NCBI RefSeq assembly: GCF_910592395.1 | Contig: NC_088325.1 | Coordinates: 1-64,000 of the forward strand | Reading direction: 5' to 3' | Origin: Lineus longissimus | Taxonomy: Eukaryota > Nemertea > Pilidiophora > Heteronemertea > Lineidae | Length of the DNA stretch: 64,000 nt | In this document: piece after piece, positions 12,067 to 23,594 of the stretch | How positions within the stretch are numbered: the stretch's first letter is position 1 | Layout: each line of letters opens with the position of its first letter | The notes under the pieces: model-generated | Seen by the model: the letters and a program-made list of their open reading frames with translations, nothing else | Databases searched by the model: none | What the model was told of the DNA's origin: nothing | Translations under genes and position numbers: made by a program

Positions 12067-13242
12067 GTCTTATAATTCGTGGTGATGCCTCTGTCTGTGG
12101 CTCACTCTGCTATTAAGGACACGACTCGACAGACGTTAGTCCTGCACTCCCTCATGTCCGTGACGACTAAGCTACCAACACTTGTATCCCAATCTCAGCC
12201 CAGATACTTCTTACTAATCGTTCACACAACTAACCAAATAACTGCTGACATTATTCGCCTCAATTTGATTTAATTCATTTTCCATTAAGCCGAGAAAGCA
12301 GTCAGTGGGCTAATGTCTTGATAATGTGCCGGCAAAGCGATCAAGACTTGTGAGTCCCTGGGGGGGGGGGGGGGGGGGGAGAGTCGCGGCAAGGAATCGT
12401 GTTAGCCAAACGAAATAATTGGGCGGAGAATGGAGTTTTTACGTGCTGTGATAATAAGGCTTTTAGGCAGATATTACGCCCAGGTCGATATACTGCACCT
12501 TGTGCCTAGGTTTGCTGATGGAGTGAGGATGGTTTCGTATAATATTGTGATGCTCATTTTAAGTCTTCTTCGCCATCATCACCTAACCGTTCGGGAATTT
12601 CCGGACGTTCGTCGGAAGTATTCGCCGAGAATGGAGCTGATTTATAAGCCGCATAACTCCAGTAAGTTTGACGGCCGATTTACTTCCTCTTGAACAGCAG
12701 TGCATTTTGATATAGTTCGCACAAAATATTATAAAATGGGAAGTTTGAGGAATATCTTTCGGATGAAGTCAAATGAACTAGGCGAGCTGGTCTAATCAGA
12801 GCCTGCGACAGACCAGCAGCCAGCATCTCACCAGCCTCTCCTCACGATTCCTCTCACATCTCCTACCTCTCGATTCTTAATCACGGGAAGTGCCCTAGAA
12901 ATTACAAACATTCGCCATCCCCGCCTCGAGTCCTTATTCTAGTTAATCAGTGTGCTGGCTCTGCTTCATAATCTAATAATCCTAATTCGTTTAGCTACAT
13001 TCAATTGAGAGATAAATGACTTTGATAAACAGTGGAAGAATACCAATTTGGTGAGAAAGAGTTTCTTCCATCACAGATTGTTCCCAGTTGGAATGACTGC
13101 AGTATCAAATCGCGGTTGCTGTCAGCGCGGCTTGGTGAGTTGTCGAAATGAATTGAGCCAAGTTTACATTGAATTAAATCAGACTCGTGATGGTAATAAA
13201 AAATGTTAACATTAGTTGTAACGACTGTACCGAGTTCTACTT
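12067..13242. other. No gene recognised; G19 tract
   Basis: Unique sequence with a G homopolymer of about 19 at 12361-12379. Open frames at 12079-12273 and 12430-12693 are short, and I see no domain in either. Confidence 0.5.
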
Positions 13243-13830
13243 AACTACTCGAACCAACGGAGATTTTAAAAACTACCCAAACCAACGGAGATTTTTAAAA
13301 CTACCCAAACCAACGGAGATTTTAAAGACTACCCAAACCAACGGAGATTTTAAAGACTACCCAAACCAACGGAGATTTTAAAAACTACCCTAACCAATGG
13401 AGATTTTAAAGACTACCCAAACCAACGGAGATTTTAAAGACTACCCAAACTAACGGAGATTTGAAAGACTACCCAAACCAACGGAGATTTTAAAGACTAC
13501 CCAAACCAACGGAGATTTTAAAGACTACCCAAACCAACGGAGATTTTAAAAACTACCCAAACCAATGGAGATTTTAAAGACTACCCAAACCAACGGAGAT
13601 TTTAAAAACTACCCAAACCAACGGAGATTTTAAAGACTACCCAAACCAACGGAGATTTTAAAGACTACCCAAACCAACGGAGATTTTAAAGACTACCCAA
13701 ACCAACGGAGATTTTAAAGACTACCCAAACCAACGGAGATTTTAAAGACTACCCAAACCAACGGAGATTTTAAAGACTACCCAAACCAACGGAGATTTTA
13801 AAGACTAACCGAACCAACCGAGATTTTAAG
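13243..13830. repeat. 28-bp minisatellite
   Basis: About 21 units of 28 bp with the core CCAAACCAACGGAGATTTTA. The first and last units are the most diverged, as expected for an array that grew from its middle. Confidence 0.9.
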
Positions 13831-13977
13831 TGGATATTTATAGCAGAGATTATCAGAGGAAGTGTTCGTACACGGACAAAAACTCTTATACACGTTCCTC
13901 TAAACTTAGAGTCAGCTCTAAAACACTTTCGCAACTCTGATTATTATCCTGGTCCGCATGACCCTTTCGTCAGTGGA

Positions 13978-14506
13978 TGCCAGGGGGACCAGCTGACACA
14001 TGGGTCAGTGGAAGCAAGGGGGATCGGCAGACACGTGGGTCAGTGGAAGCCAGGGGGATCGGCAGACACGTGGGTCAGTAGAAGCGTGGATGACCAGCAG
14101 ACACGTGGGTCAGTGGAAGCCAGGGGGATCGGCAGACACGTGGGTTAGTGGAAGCGTGGATGACCAGCAGGCACGTGGGTCAGTGGAAGCGTGGATGACC
14201 AGCAGACACGTGGGTCAGTGGAAGCCAGGGGGATCGGCAGACACGTGGGTCAGTGGAAGCGTGGATGACCAGCAGACACGTGGGTCAGTGGAAGCCAGGG
14301 GGATCGGCAGACACGTGGGTCAGTGGAAGCGTGGATGACCAGCAGGCGCGTGGGTCAGTGGAAGCGTGGATGACCAGCAGACACGTGGGTCAGTGGAAGC
14401 CAGGGGATCGGCAGACACGTGGGTCAGTGGAAGCGTGGATGACCAGCTGACACGTGGGTCAGTGGAAGCCAGGGGGATCGGCAGCCGCGTGGGTCAGTGG
14501 AAGCTA
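13978..14506. repeat. 35-bp two-variant minisatellite carrying CACGTG
   Basis: About 15 units of 35 bp in two interspersed types: one has CCAGGGGGATCGGCAG, the other CGTGGATGACCAGCAG. Nearly every unit ends with ACACGTGGGTCAGTGGAAG, so most carry a CACGTG E-box. A few units have GCGCGTG or CCGCGTG instead. Confidence 0.9.
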
Positions 14507-15339
14507 CGTGTTTTGGTCGTAAACTTGTTCTGGTTTCGAAATCTTCCTCGGCACCGCCAAACATCGATCACAGTCGAGAAGTAAACGGCAAACGCCGCTG
14601 TATATTCCCTACGAACTGATAAGGTTGGGTAAGGGTGTAAGACACATTGATGCCAAAAATACACTATTTTTGGACCATGCGGCTTGCAGGTAACCTTCTG
14701 TCTTATGTTGTTGATGGCATTGTTTTGGAGGCCATGGAGAAAGTAATACACATGTAGCGTTGTTCGAGTTATGATGTGATAATGAGCGAGAGGATTTCCG
14801 CGACACCTTCCCTTATTAATCTGCGCCTCTTCCTGCCACTCTCCCAGCAGGCTCAAATGATCACGCCTCAACAGGATAAACCCCACTTGATTAGCTAGAT
14901 TTGCCCAGTTTTCATCATCTCCACACCAGGACTCTGAGCTTTGATCACGCTATTCAAGATAATTGGCGTTATTGTTTTGTCACTCTCTCTCTCTCTGATT
15001 GGTGTCGTGGTGGGAGGACCTGCAGAGTTTCAGCTTAACCCGACGCGTCAAATCGTCCTTTGAGAAGGACTCTGTTATTGTTAAAGCGTTGAAGATGAAC
15101 CCGCAAGTTATCAGTACCATAGGCACATAATTCGGCTGCAGGGACACCTGGCGCAGCCGCTATGATGCACACCCAGGGTCTACATATAATACATACAGTA
15201 ACTTGCCTCACCTGTGGTGTTTATACGGCTTAAGAGCCGACAAACACCGCGCGAACACTGCAGATAGATGAAATGGCCAGGGCCATTGTGCTCACCTCAT
15301 GTGGTGGAAAGATGGATAAAGAGCATGGTATTGTGTCAT
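14507..15339. other. No gene recognised
   Basis: Unique sequence with a short CT tract near 14982-14996. Minus-strand open frames at 14494-14886 and 14609-14806 have no recognisable domain. Confidence 0.5.
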
Positions 15340-16316
15340 GTAGTGTTAGGTTTGATGTAGGTCCAAGCAATTACAATTTCCCCAAAATGGCCAATTTACA
15401 GTACATTCGACCTCTGTGACCTTGAAAAGTAGGTCAAATCAAAGAAGACCCGGGTGACACACTGAATGGTTGTTAGAATTAGATGTACCTATGATATAAA
15501 ATTGGTGCCAATCGGGCAAGTCATTACTAGGAATAATGGCATTTTGAAGAATTTAGGATTTGGCCCCCTCCCTGGAGGCCAAACGGCAAATCAGATCGCA
15601 CCAAACTTCGGTACCTGAGATCACCTGACCAAGGGGTACATGTGTACTTAATTTGTGATCAATAGTCATTGCAGTTAAGAAACGTGCCATAGTTACGGCC
15701 TGACGGCGAATTTACGCCATTTGACCTCTGTGACCTTGACAAGAAGGTCAAATTAAAAACCTGTGTGACATATACTGTATGGTGGTTAGATGTACCCATG
15801 ATATCAAATTGGTGGCAATCGGGCAAGAAGTTAAGGAATAATCACATTTTTAAGGTTTTTGGATTTTGCCCCCTGGTGGTCAAGTGGTGAATCAAACTGG
15901 ACCAAACTTCGGTCCCTGAGATCACCTGACTAAGGGGTAAATGTGTACCAAATTTGGTATCAATAGTCATTGCAGTTTAGAAACGTGCCATCGTTACATC
16001 CTAACGGCCAATTTACACCATTTGACCTCTGTGACCTTGAAAAGGAGGTCAAATCAAAAACCCGGAGGATATATGATGCACCTTTGCTAGAAGTACCTAC
16101 CATATTTTTTTCAAAATTTCCTGACTACTATTAAAGGAGATATTGCATATTTTCACTTTTAACGTTTGGCCCCCTGGTGGCCAAACCATGAAACGAATCG
16201 GACCGAAACTTGGTCTCTAAGGTGTCATTACATAAGGGTACATGTGTACCAAGTTTCAACTCAATAGCTCTAACAGTTACGAAACGTGCCCTGCTAACGG
16301 ACGACGGACGACGACG

Positions 16317-16351
<35 letters not shown>

Positions 16352-16415
16352 ACGACGGACGACGGACGCCACGGTATGGGATAAGCTCACCTCTGCTAAG
16401 AGGTGAGCTAAAAAA
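15340..16415 (+). mobile_element. Dispersed non-autonomous repeat with three ~300-bp internal units
   Basis: Three diverged copies of a unit of about 300 bp are visible. Each contains GACCTCTGTGACCTTGA (near 15409, 15724, 16025), a TTTGGCCCCCTGGTGG-like block, a GGTACATGTGTAC block and GAAACGTGCC. The element ends with an ACG/GACG microsatellite (about 16297-16368), then a perfect terminal hairpin AGCTCACCTC...GAGGTGAGCT at 16384-16409 and an A-run. No coding capacity is seen. The class is unknown: the terminal hairpin followed by CTAA is Helitron-like but not decisive, and the A-run could fit a retroposed element. The left boundary is approximate. Confidence 0.65.
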
Positions 16416-18550
16416 GCAGGAACGTAAGGCACATCAGTCTCAAACAATTGATGAAATAAAGGTTTTTGAGATTTTGAAAAAGTGTTTAAGGTTTACTTGG
16501 AGCTAGTACGTAGATGTACCGGCCAATTGCTAGAAGTATATTGCGAAGTGCTCTGACCAACTGAAACCAGCTGGATTGACATGTAACGCTATATAAGTCT
16601 CACAATCATTACCATCGTCTATTTCGTTTTTGCTGTTGAAATTACCGGAACACTGAATTACGGGGAATATCGGCCAACATTCAAAACGGACGTTATTGCT
16701 GTCCACTTCAAAAAACCAAATCACAAAGTTTAGATAGAAAAGTTCCGTAAATAAATGAGATATCAATGCCATCTTTTCCATTAACTATTTATGACATTCT
16801 AAATTCAGGACTTGCAAAGCACAACAGCCGGAATGAAGTGTTACTTTTCTGTTCAATTTTGACCAGAATTCTTTTAGATTATTAAGACAGGAAACTTGTT
16901 TATCCTTGGCAGATTGCGTTTCATTGAATGAGGCCATATGCCGCCTCTTCTCGACGCCTCCAAGTAGAAACCAAACCTTCCTCCAAGATGGAGCCCATTA
17001 CACAGATTGGCCAGCTGAAATCACATCAGGGAGATTCGATTAGCTGATGAAAACACCACTTCTTTTCCCTATGAAAAGTAATAGCAAAAATGAATCGACG
17101 GCTATGGAATCAACGGTGCATTAGAGAAACTAAATGGCCAAATGACTTGGTTTACGAATAGTGCGCCTCAGAATCATCGGCGCGTTATGCGGTTTCCATA
17201 ATTCATAGAGGATCGTCTGCCGTGGTGAAAAGCGTGGTATTCATGACAATCAGTCACGTGTGAATCTAATTAAGCTAATACGTTTCTAATATAGCATGGT
17301 TATCTCGATTATTAGCGGGATTATTAAGATCCGCCGCAATGGCTGCAAGATGACGCCCAGAAAGCTATATTTAATATTTGATAAACTGAATTGCGCACAA
17401 ATGGATTGATTTTGTGGCTAGTTACCCGGATGATTGGTTTCTTTGTCAAATGATTTGCTTGGTAATAGCTGCATTATCAGCCTCCGTAATGACAAAACAA
17501 GCACACTCATCCTTGTATCGACTTTGGGGGGGGGGGGGGTAGACAGCCGAGGCGGGGTGCTTGTTGATAGCTGGTCGGGAGCGGATGCCAGCCCGGTGGA
17601 TAGGAGCAGGGACAACAGGGGGGTTAGACAGCCGGGGCGCTTGTTGATAGCTGGTCGGGAGCGGATACCAGCCCGGGGTAGAAGCCAGGGCTGCAGGGGG
17701 GGGGGGGTAAAGGTTATGGTGGTTATTCCGTAAATGATGGCCAACACTGAAAACAACCGCGGTCTTATCAAAGAAAAGCACATTTTTCGGGAAAGGCAGC
17801 TCTATCAAATGATAGTCACGACACGTCTAAATGGTTGAAGACTTCGCCTTTTCTGCCACTAATCACACCGATGCCCTTGACTTCCTTTAAGTATGTCTCT
17901 GTCCTTTAAATGCGATAAGCTACGGAAACCAGAATCATCTCGCACACAGGCATATTGTCCTCTCTCGTCGTGGCATCAGGTGGACCCGATCCGTCTTTTC
18001 CCTTTACCCAATTACCACAATCCCAAGACACTTCAGGACGGTGGCCAAATCGACCAAACTTGCTTAGAAACCACCGTATGAATATTGTGCAGTTCGTACA
18101 GAGAATGCACAAGTAATTTTGACATCTTACTTGGAACCGAAAAACACATCAACGTCTCTAATGGCGGATATCTTACGCGTGTCACGTGACCACAGCTCAG
18201 CCAATAATGAAGGTATATCCCATCTGATCAATTAGCGATATATGGCGACTTATCCTTGTCGTTAGGGACCTCATTAAAAGCGTAAAACGCTTTCCTAATT
18301 GATGTTTTCACCGCAATAATGATCCGTGCAGATAGTAAGCTGATCAGCAGGATATGGTCTACTCTTAGATTGGCCCCCTTGGGAAAATACCCTCCCGTAA
18401 CTTCGTATCGACCATTTACCAATTTGCCGAATTGTGTGCCTGTAATCAGTTTGTCAATTAAGTACCTTTTTATACAGCTAATATATAACTCAACGCATTT
18501 TATCATGTAGTGTTGAATAACATGATCCGTGGTGGAACGGTTTTGGTTGT
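16416..18550. other. No gene recognised; G-rich duplicated segment
   Basis: A G-tract at about 17525-17539 and another at 17697-17707 flank two diverged copies of a segment containing GTTGATAGCTGGTCGGGAGC (near 17562 and 17644). A minus-strand ATG open frame at 16530-16781 (83 codons, several cysteines) has no recognised domain and is not called. Confidence 0.45.
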
Positions 18551-18728
18551 CCCTCATATTTCCCTCATTCCATGGATTAGACCGTGATCAAGACTTTTTA
18601 ATAAGGGGAAACAGATATGTTCATCTCTCTTTTAGCGTTCCCTCATATTTCCCTCATTCCATGGATTAGACCGTGATCAAGACTTTTTAATAAGGGGAAA
18701 CAGATATGTCCATCTCTCTTTTAGCGTT
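18551..18728. repeat. 89-bp direct duplication
   Basis: Two adjacent copies of 89 bp starting CCCTCATATTTCCCTC at 18551 and 18640. Only about one mismatch is visible (gttcat versus gtccat), so the duplication is recent. Confidence 0.9.
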
Positions 18729-18896
18729 CCTAAACTATGATAACATCCAGCAAAAACAGAAACATAGTTGGCAAGTTGGAAACACAAAACCCCAACCATC
18801 ATTGATTAACCGGTGCAGAAGTAGAAAATGTTCCCCTGGAGAAATGGTCTTGTCCTATTGCTTTCTGACGGTTTATGGTACAATGTCTGGTTCTCT

Positions 18897-19050
18897 CGAG
18901 GCCATGACTGTCAATCTAGAGGCCATGACTGTCAATCTAGAGGCCATGACTGTCAATCTAGAGATCATGACTGTCAATCTAGAGACCATGACTGTCAATC
19001 AATACCTCAGCGATTAAAGCCATGACTGTCAATACCTCAGCGATTAAAGC
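18897..19050. repeat. 21-bp minisatellite and 32-bp duplication
   Basis: Five units of 21 bp containing GCCATGACTGTCAATCTAGA, the last ones diverged. They are followed by a duplicated block GCCATGACTGTCAATACCTC + AGCGATTAAAGC. Confidence 0.85.
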
Positions 19051-20040
19051 ACCCGATAGAATACTTTCTCCCCCGGACTTTCTATCATTAGGACATTTCA
19101 AATAAACTGGCTTCACCTGCTTTCATTTCAGACATGATACCAGGCGGCCTGAAGTCAAACCAATGCTTAAATGCGGAAGATTCTAAACGAGACAAATTAG
19201 CAACGTTTGACATTGGATAATTAGCATCAAATTTCCACACTTTTTTTCGAATCCTTTGTTTCCCCACGCCTGGTTCATTTGGCGACAATCCCTGTCACCT
19301 GCGTAAATTCTGTGTTGGTTAGCAGCGGTGGTGTCGTCTGAATTACGGCGCTCCTTGCTCATTACAAATTGACCACAAGTCAGCTGTTGAAACAAGGTGA
19401 AAATCTCATATTGCAATTAAGAGTGGTCCGGCCAAAATGCCACCAATCCATCAAGCCATTGATAATATCAGCATTTAAGCTGGTGGGAGTTTGTCTCGAT
19501 CTTTCTTTGAAATCATCTGTTGTTCCTCAAAGTGTTCGTGTAACACTTCTCAAACACTGATGTTTGAATCGTTAGGGGCCCCCCCCCCCCCCCCGACACT
19601 GGTTTAACACCGGTGTCAGCCAACACCAACCCGGGTTATCAAGTGTTCGTGTAGTGATGGTATTACAACCAATCCTAACACTCTCCCAACCCAAAGACTT
19701 CACCTGACAACTCCAAAACTGTTCTCGTATCATGTTACTCGAAAGCAATTAACATGCGGCAATATTGAATGAACAGACTTCAGTATCTTTTAACAAGAAG
19801 CATTTTTTTATTTGATAAAGTGATCTGTTCGTCCATGGATCTATAGCACTTGTACAGTACAGACAGTGTTATAGAATGGCGTGCATAAACCCCTAACGCA
19901 CAAACACCCGACCACCAAACGACCAACTGCACTTAAAACATGATAGACACCCAGCGACTGGTCTCACTTGACTGTACAACAATGAGTTCATTGACGAGAC
20001 AGGTCACAGAGACGCTCTCGTGGAAAGAAAAAATGAAAAA
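19051..20040. other. No gene recognised; C-tract and small palindrome
   Basis: A C-tract lies at about 19578-19594, followed by an imperfect palindrome GACACTGG...CCGGTGTC. Open frames are short and carry no domain. Confidence 0.45.
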
Positions 20041-20125
20041 TATTCCACCTCGAGTGGGTTCGAACTCGGGACCCTCCACACTTAATCATTGTCGTCTTTA
20101 CCCACTATGCCATGCAGCCGTCGTT
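20041..20125 (-). mobile_element. tRNA-derived SINE head (minus strand)
   Basis: On the minus strand an A box TGGCATAGTGG (20102-20112) is followed about 45 bp later by a B box GAGTTCGAACC (20057-20067), the spacing and order of a pol III internal promoter. The acceptor stem is not complete, so this is more likely a tRNA-derived SINE than a working tRNA. The SINE body would extend towards lower coordinates and its end is not defined. Confidence 0.55.
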
Positions 20126-20163
20126 GTGAATTATCATATTGTATTTTCTTTTCACGTTCAAGT

Positions 20164-20321
20164 CTGTACCATCTGTACCATCTGTACCATCTGTACCATC
20201 TGTACCATCTGTACCATCTGTACCATCTGTACCATCTGTACCATCTGTACCATCTGTACCATCTGTACCATCTTTACCATCTTTACCATCTTTACCATCT
20301 GTACCATCTGTACCATCTGTC
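20164..20321. repeat. 9-bp microsatellite (CTGTACCAT)n
   Basis: About 17 units of CTGTACCAT, with three CTTTACCAT variants near 20271-20298. Open frames on both strands here (YHL and PSV repeats) are artefacts of the 9-bp period. Confidence 0.95.
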
Positions 20322-22631
20322 TCATTTTCAGTTCAAAGTGGCCTTTAAAATTTGACTTTTTACAATATTGGCAAAGTGAATTCATAAGATATATAAACAG
20401 GGGATGAGCATGACACCCTGTTATGATTATAGGAGCACGCAGCTATTTTCCGAGTTTTAAGGATGCAAAACAATTTCCCGCTTCGCTGGTATTAAAACCA
20501 TCCGTGTATTGAGGAACTGTCTGATGAAGTGGCATTCGAGGTCTGATCCAATGCGTTGAAACCGATCAACATCAAGTATTAAAAACTAATCTAAATCGTA
20601 GCGTTACTTACGAAAAGCTTGATATTTTTGGAGTTAAACAGCCATTTAAAGGCTTAGATGTCTAAAAGGAACACCAAATTATGTCCACACAGGCCGTTGC
20701 CTGTTGAATAAATACGTCCTCCCGGCTTATTCTTTCGACATTTCTGGCCATTTAATCGTGCAATAATGTACTTCAAGTGGCATTAAAGTCATGAAAGTTT
20801 CGTAAGGCTGAAAAATAATTGTAGGCCTATATTTCCAACCCCATTTTTGGACTGATAAGTTCGGCTAGTTGAGATAATATTATGTGTAAATAATGGTGGA
20901 CTCCCCCAAGTGCTATGATTTCGAGGATACATCTCATTTCTATACCGCTGAAGAACCAAAATCTTGCAGCACATATCAATAGATAATGCCATGCATGCCG
21001 CGCATGCCAGCATCTGCTTTTCTCATCATCTGATTTTTTAATTATTCTACCATCTTAAACAATGCTCTGGTTCGCCTTCAAGGATATCGGAGGTAATAAG
21101 AAAACACGGATAGGTGCAATCCTACCGAGACGAAGCCAATCGAGTATAAGAAAGATAAAACTTGGAACAAATCAGTAATTTACATGTAACCGGTGTGATC
21201 ATTGGTGATTACAATGTTTTCATAAAAAGTCAGTATTTCTGCTCGGACCAGCTGTTATTATGTTTGTAGCAGTAATCCACTGCTGATGGTAAGATGGTTG
21301 ATGAGCTCGGGGGGATGAGAGGGTTACTCAGATGTGTTTGAGGAGTGTTAGGCGATGCTTGGCGGGATGAGGTTGTGGTTACAGTCGTGATTGGGAGGAG
21401 AAATAGATCCATTGAATGTTATATAACACCACACGTGGCGAAGATAATGCTGGTCTTGAGCCGGTTAGGATTGAGATAAACTCATTAATTTCTTTACTCA
21501 TGATGATAATGCGATCGCCGCGATATCCGAGGAAGGCTGAAGCCGTGCATTTGGATCTTCCCAAATGCACGAATCGAAAGCGGGAGAAATGTCCGAGTCC
21601 TATCCTATTTTCACTAAGGTGATGGATCGAGGTTTGTTTCTAAGATCTTCTAAATCTTCTAGCTCTTCTTTTAGTACACTCCCAAGCGCAGAGTGCAGGG
21701 CAATCCTTCCCTCTAACCAAGGATATTTTTGAAAATTGCTTCAGCGGCAAAACTCGAACCGCCAACTAGACTCATACTAATACATGTATCTTTCGTAAAA
21801 TAAAAAAAAGAATTCAGAAATACATCATATTCACATAAATTCGATTTATTTTATATTAATTTACACTATTCAAATATAAATTAGCATTTAGCTACATTTT
21901 AAAGAAATGTCAATAATAGTACCATATTTATATGCACCATCCATAACACGACCATCCAGATAGTGATGACGCAACACGCAGAAATAGATGACAAAAGTAG
22001 GTCGATGAAAATGTGAACTTGGAAAGTTACGGTATTTTGTTTCATGATCATACAATGATCACGTGGTCAGTATGTTGTGTTGAGCCACCCAAAGCCTATT
22101 GCCCCCTGGACCAAAGAGTTGAATACGACCCTGCTATGACGTGCTGAATACTTCCACTCTATTTCTTCTAGTATCATCCTAGAATGTTTATATGCTGCCG
22201 TGATTATACCATATTTCCCTCAATTAAACCAAGCCACCCACCCCTCCCACCAACTGAATGGAATCGCCCTTCACACAGACGGAATGTCGATACTGCAGGA
22301 ATAAGAAGTTTGGAATTTATAAGCAACCACCAGCAGACGACAGCTTCACCACAGGATAATCACATGTGGAGAGACAATTCCTGGAAGTTTATGGTGACAA
22401 TATTTCTCCTCTCAAATCCATGACCTTGACAAGTCGTGTGTGTGGAGGCGGATTAAGGATAACTTGACATGTGACACTCTCTCTCAACCTCCGTCTGCTT
22501 TAGAAGACTCAATTCATTGTTGGCTATGTTGTAACTTTCAAAATATGGATTAGAATATAAACTTAAGGTTTAACATAGCATGGGTACGAGAATGAATACT
22601 TGAAACTGAAGGAAACTGGACTTGATGTACG
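20322..22631. other. No gene recognised
   Basis: Mostly AT-rich unique sequence. A possible second tRNA-like B box (minus strand, GGTTCGAGTTT near 21745) stands alone without an A box. Open frames (for example 22184-22423 plus, 20789-21013 minus) are short and unrecognised. Confidence 0.45.
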
Positions 22632-22761
22632 CGCGGTCAACACCCGGGCGCCATATCCGCGGTCAACACCCGGGCGCCATATCCGCGGTCAACACCCGGG
22701 CGCCATATCCGCGGTAAACACCCGGGCGCCATATCCGCGGTCAACACCCGGGCGCCATATC
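22632..22761. repeat. 26-bp GC-rich minisatellite, 5 copies
   Basis: Five near-identical 26-bp units containing CAACACCCGGGCGCCATATC. One unit has gtaaac in place of gtcaac. Each unit carries CCCGGG and GGCGCC, so it would be very CpG-rich against an AT-rich background. Confidence 0.9.
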
Positions 22762-23594
22762 GAATACAACATGTCAATTCACTGATTGACGGATTATTTG
22801 ATTTTACGTCAAGTTTGATAGCCTTGTAAAACAAGACTGCCGACTCCTTCCGTGGATAGAGAGTCTGTCAAAACATGCACCTCGGCCTCGCTTCGCTGAT
22901 TTATAAAGTCAGGGATATCCTGAGTTACAATTTCTCGCATCCATCATTGTCTTTTTCTATGAATGATTTCGACCAAGTACATCTATGTATAGTGTCAAGC
23001 TATTTGCCGGGAGATGTGGTTTCTCATAAATATTGCACGGAGCCCAACTGACATGTAATTTTGTGTTTATGATACAAAAATACGATGACCAATAATTGTG
23101 AGAACAAATTTGAGGTGCAGGTAACAATAATTCTGAGTTCAATTCGATTTTAGTGTTTACAAATGATTTTAAAATCGCATGGAAAAAACCGCCACCGACC
23201 ATCTGTTGCGTTTATCATGAGACTGCTACGTTCACTAGATGCCGACCCTGGGTGCTAACTTACTGTTAACGCGAACATTAGCAACAATGCTTCCGACGCC
23301 TCCAAACCTCATGTTCTTGCTCGGACTCGCCAAGACCTTTTTCCGGCTAGGACACCATACGTAAGTTATTGACAATCAGGAACCAGAGGAAGTAACAAGA
23401 TGACGTCGAGTCACCTCATTTCATGCCTTATTGTCAACGGTCATTATATTGCACGCATGTGGAGCTAAAAGAGAGCTGGCCCTGACGTCATCACATAACA
23501 TCACCTGATCAGAACAATAAAATGCCATATAATTTAAGTACAAAAAAGTCACATCACAATATCATATCAATTCTTTTCCCGAAAGTATTATTTT

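Noticed and set aside
12361-12379. Poly-G/poly-C tracts here and at ~17530, 17700, 19580, 33980, 34430, 39500, 47094, 53995, 58343
   Set aside because: Frequent simple homopolymers; no shared flank or position that suggests function.
20139-20385. Open frames on both strands around the CTGTACCAT repeat
   Set aside because: All frames stay open because the unit is 9 bp.
21690-21790. Possible third tRNA-derived SINE (B box on minus strand)
   Set aside because: Only a B-box-like GGTTCGAGTTT is visible, with no A box at the right distance.
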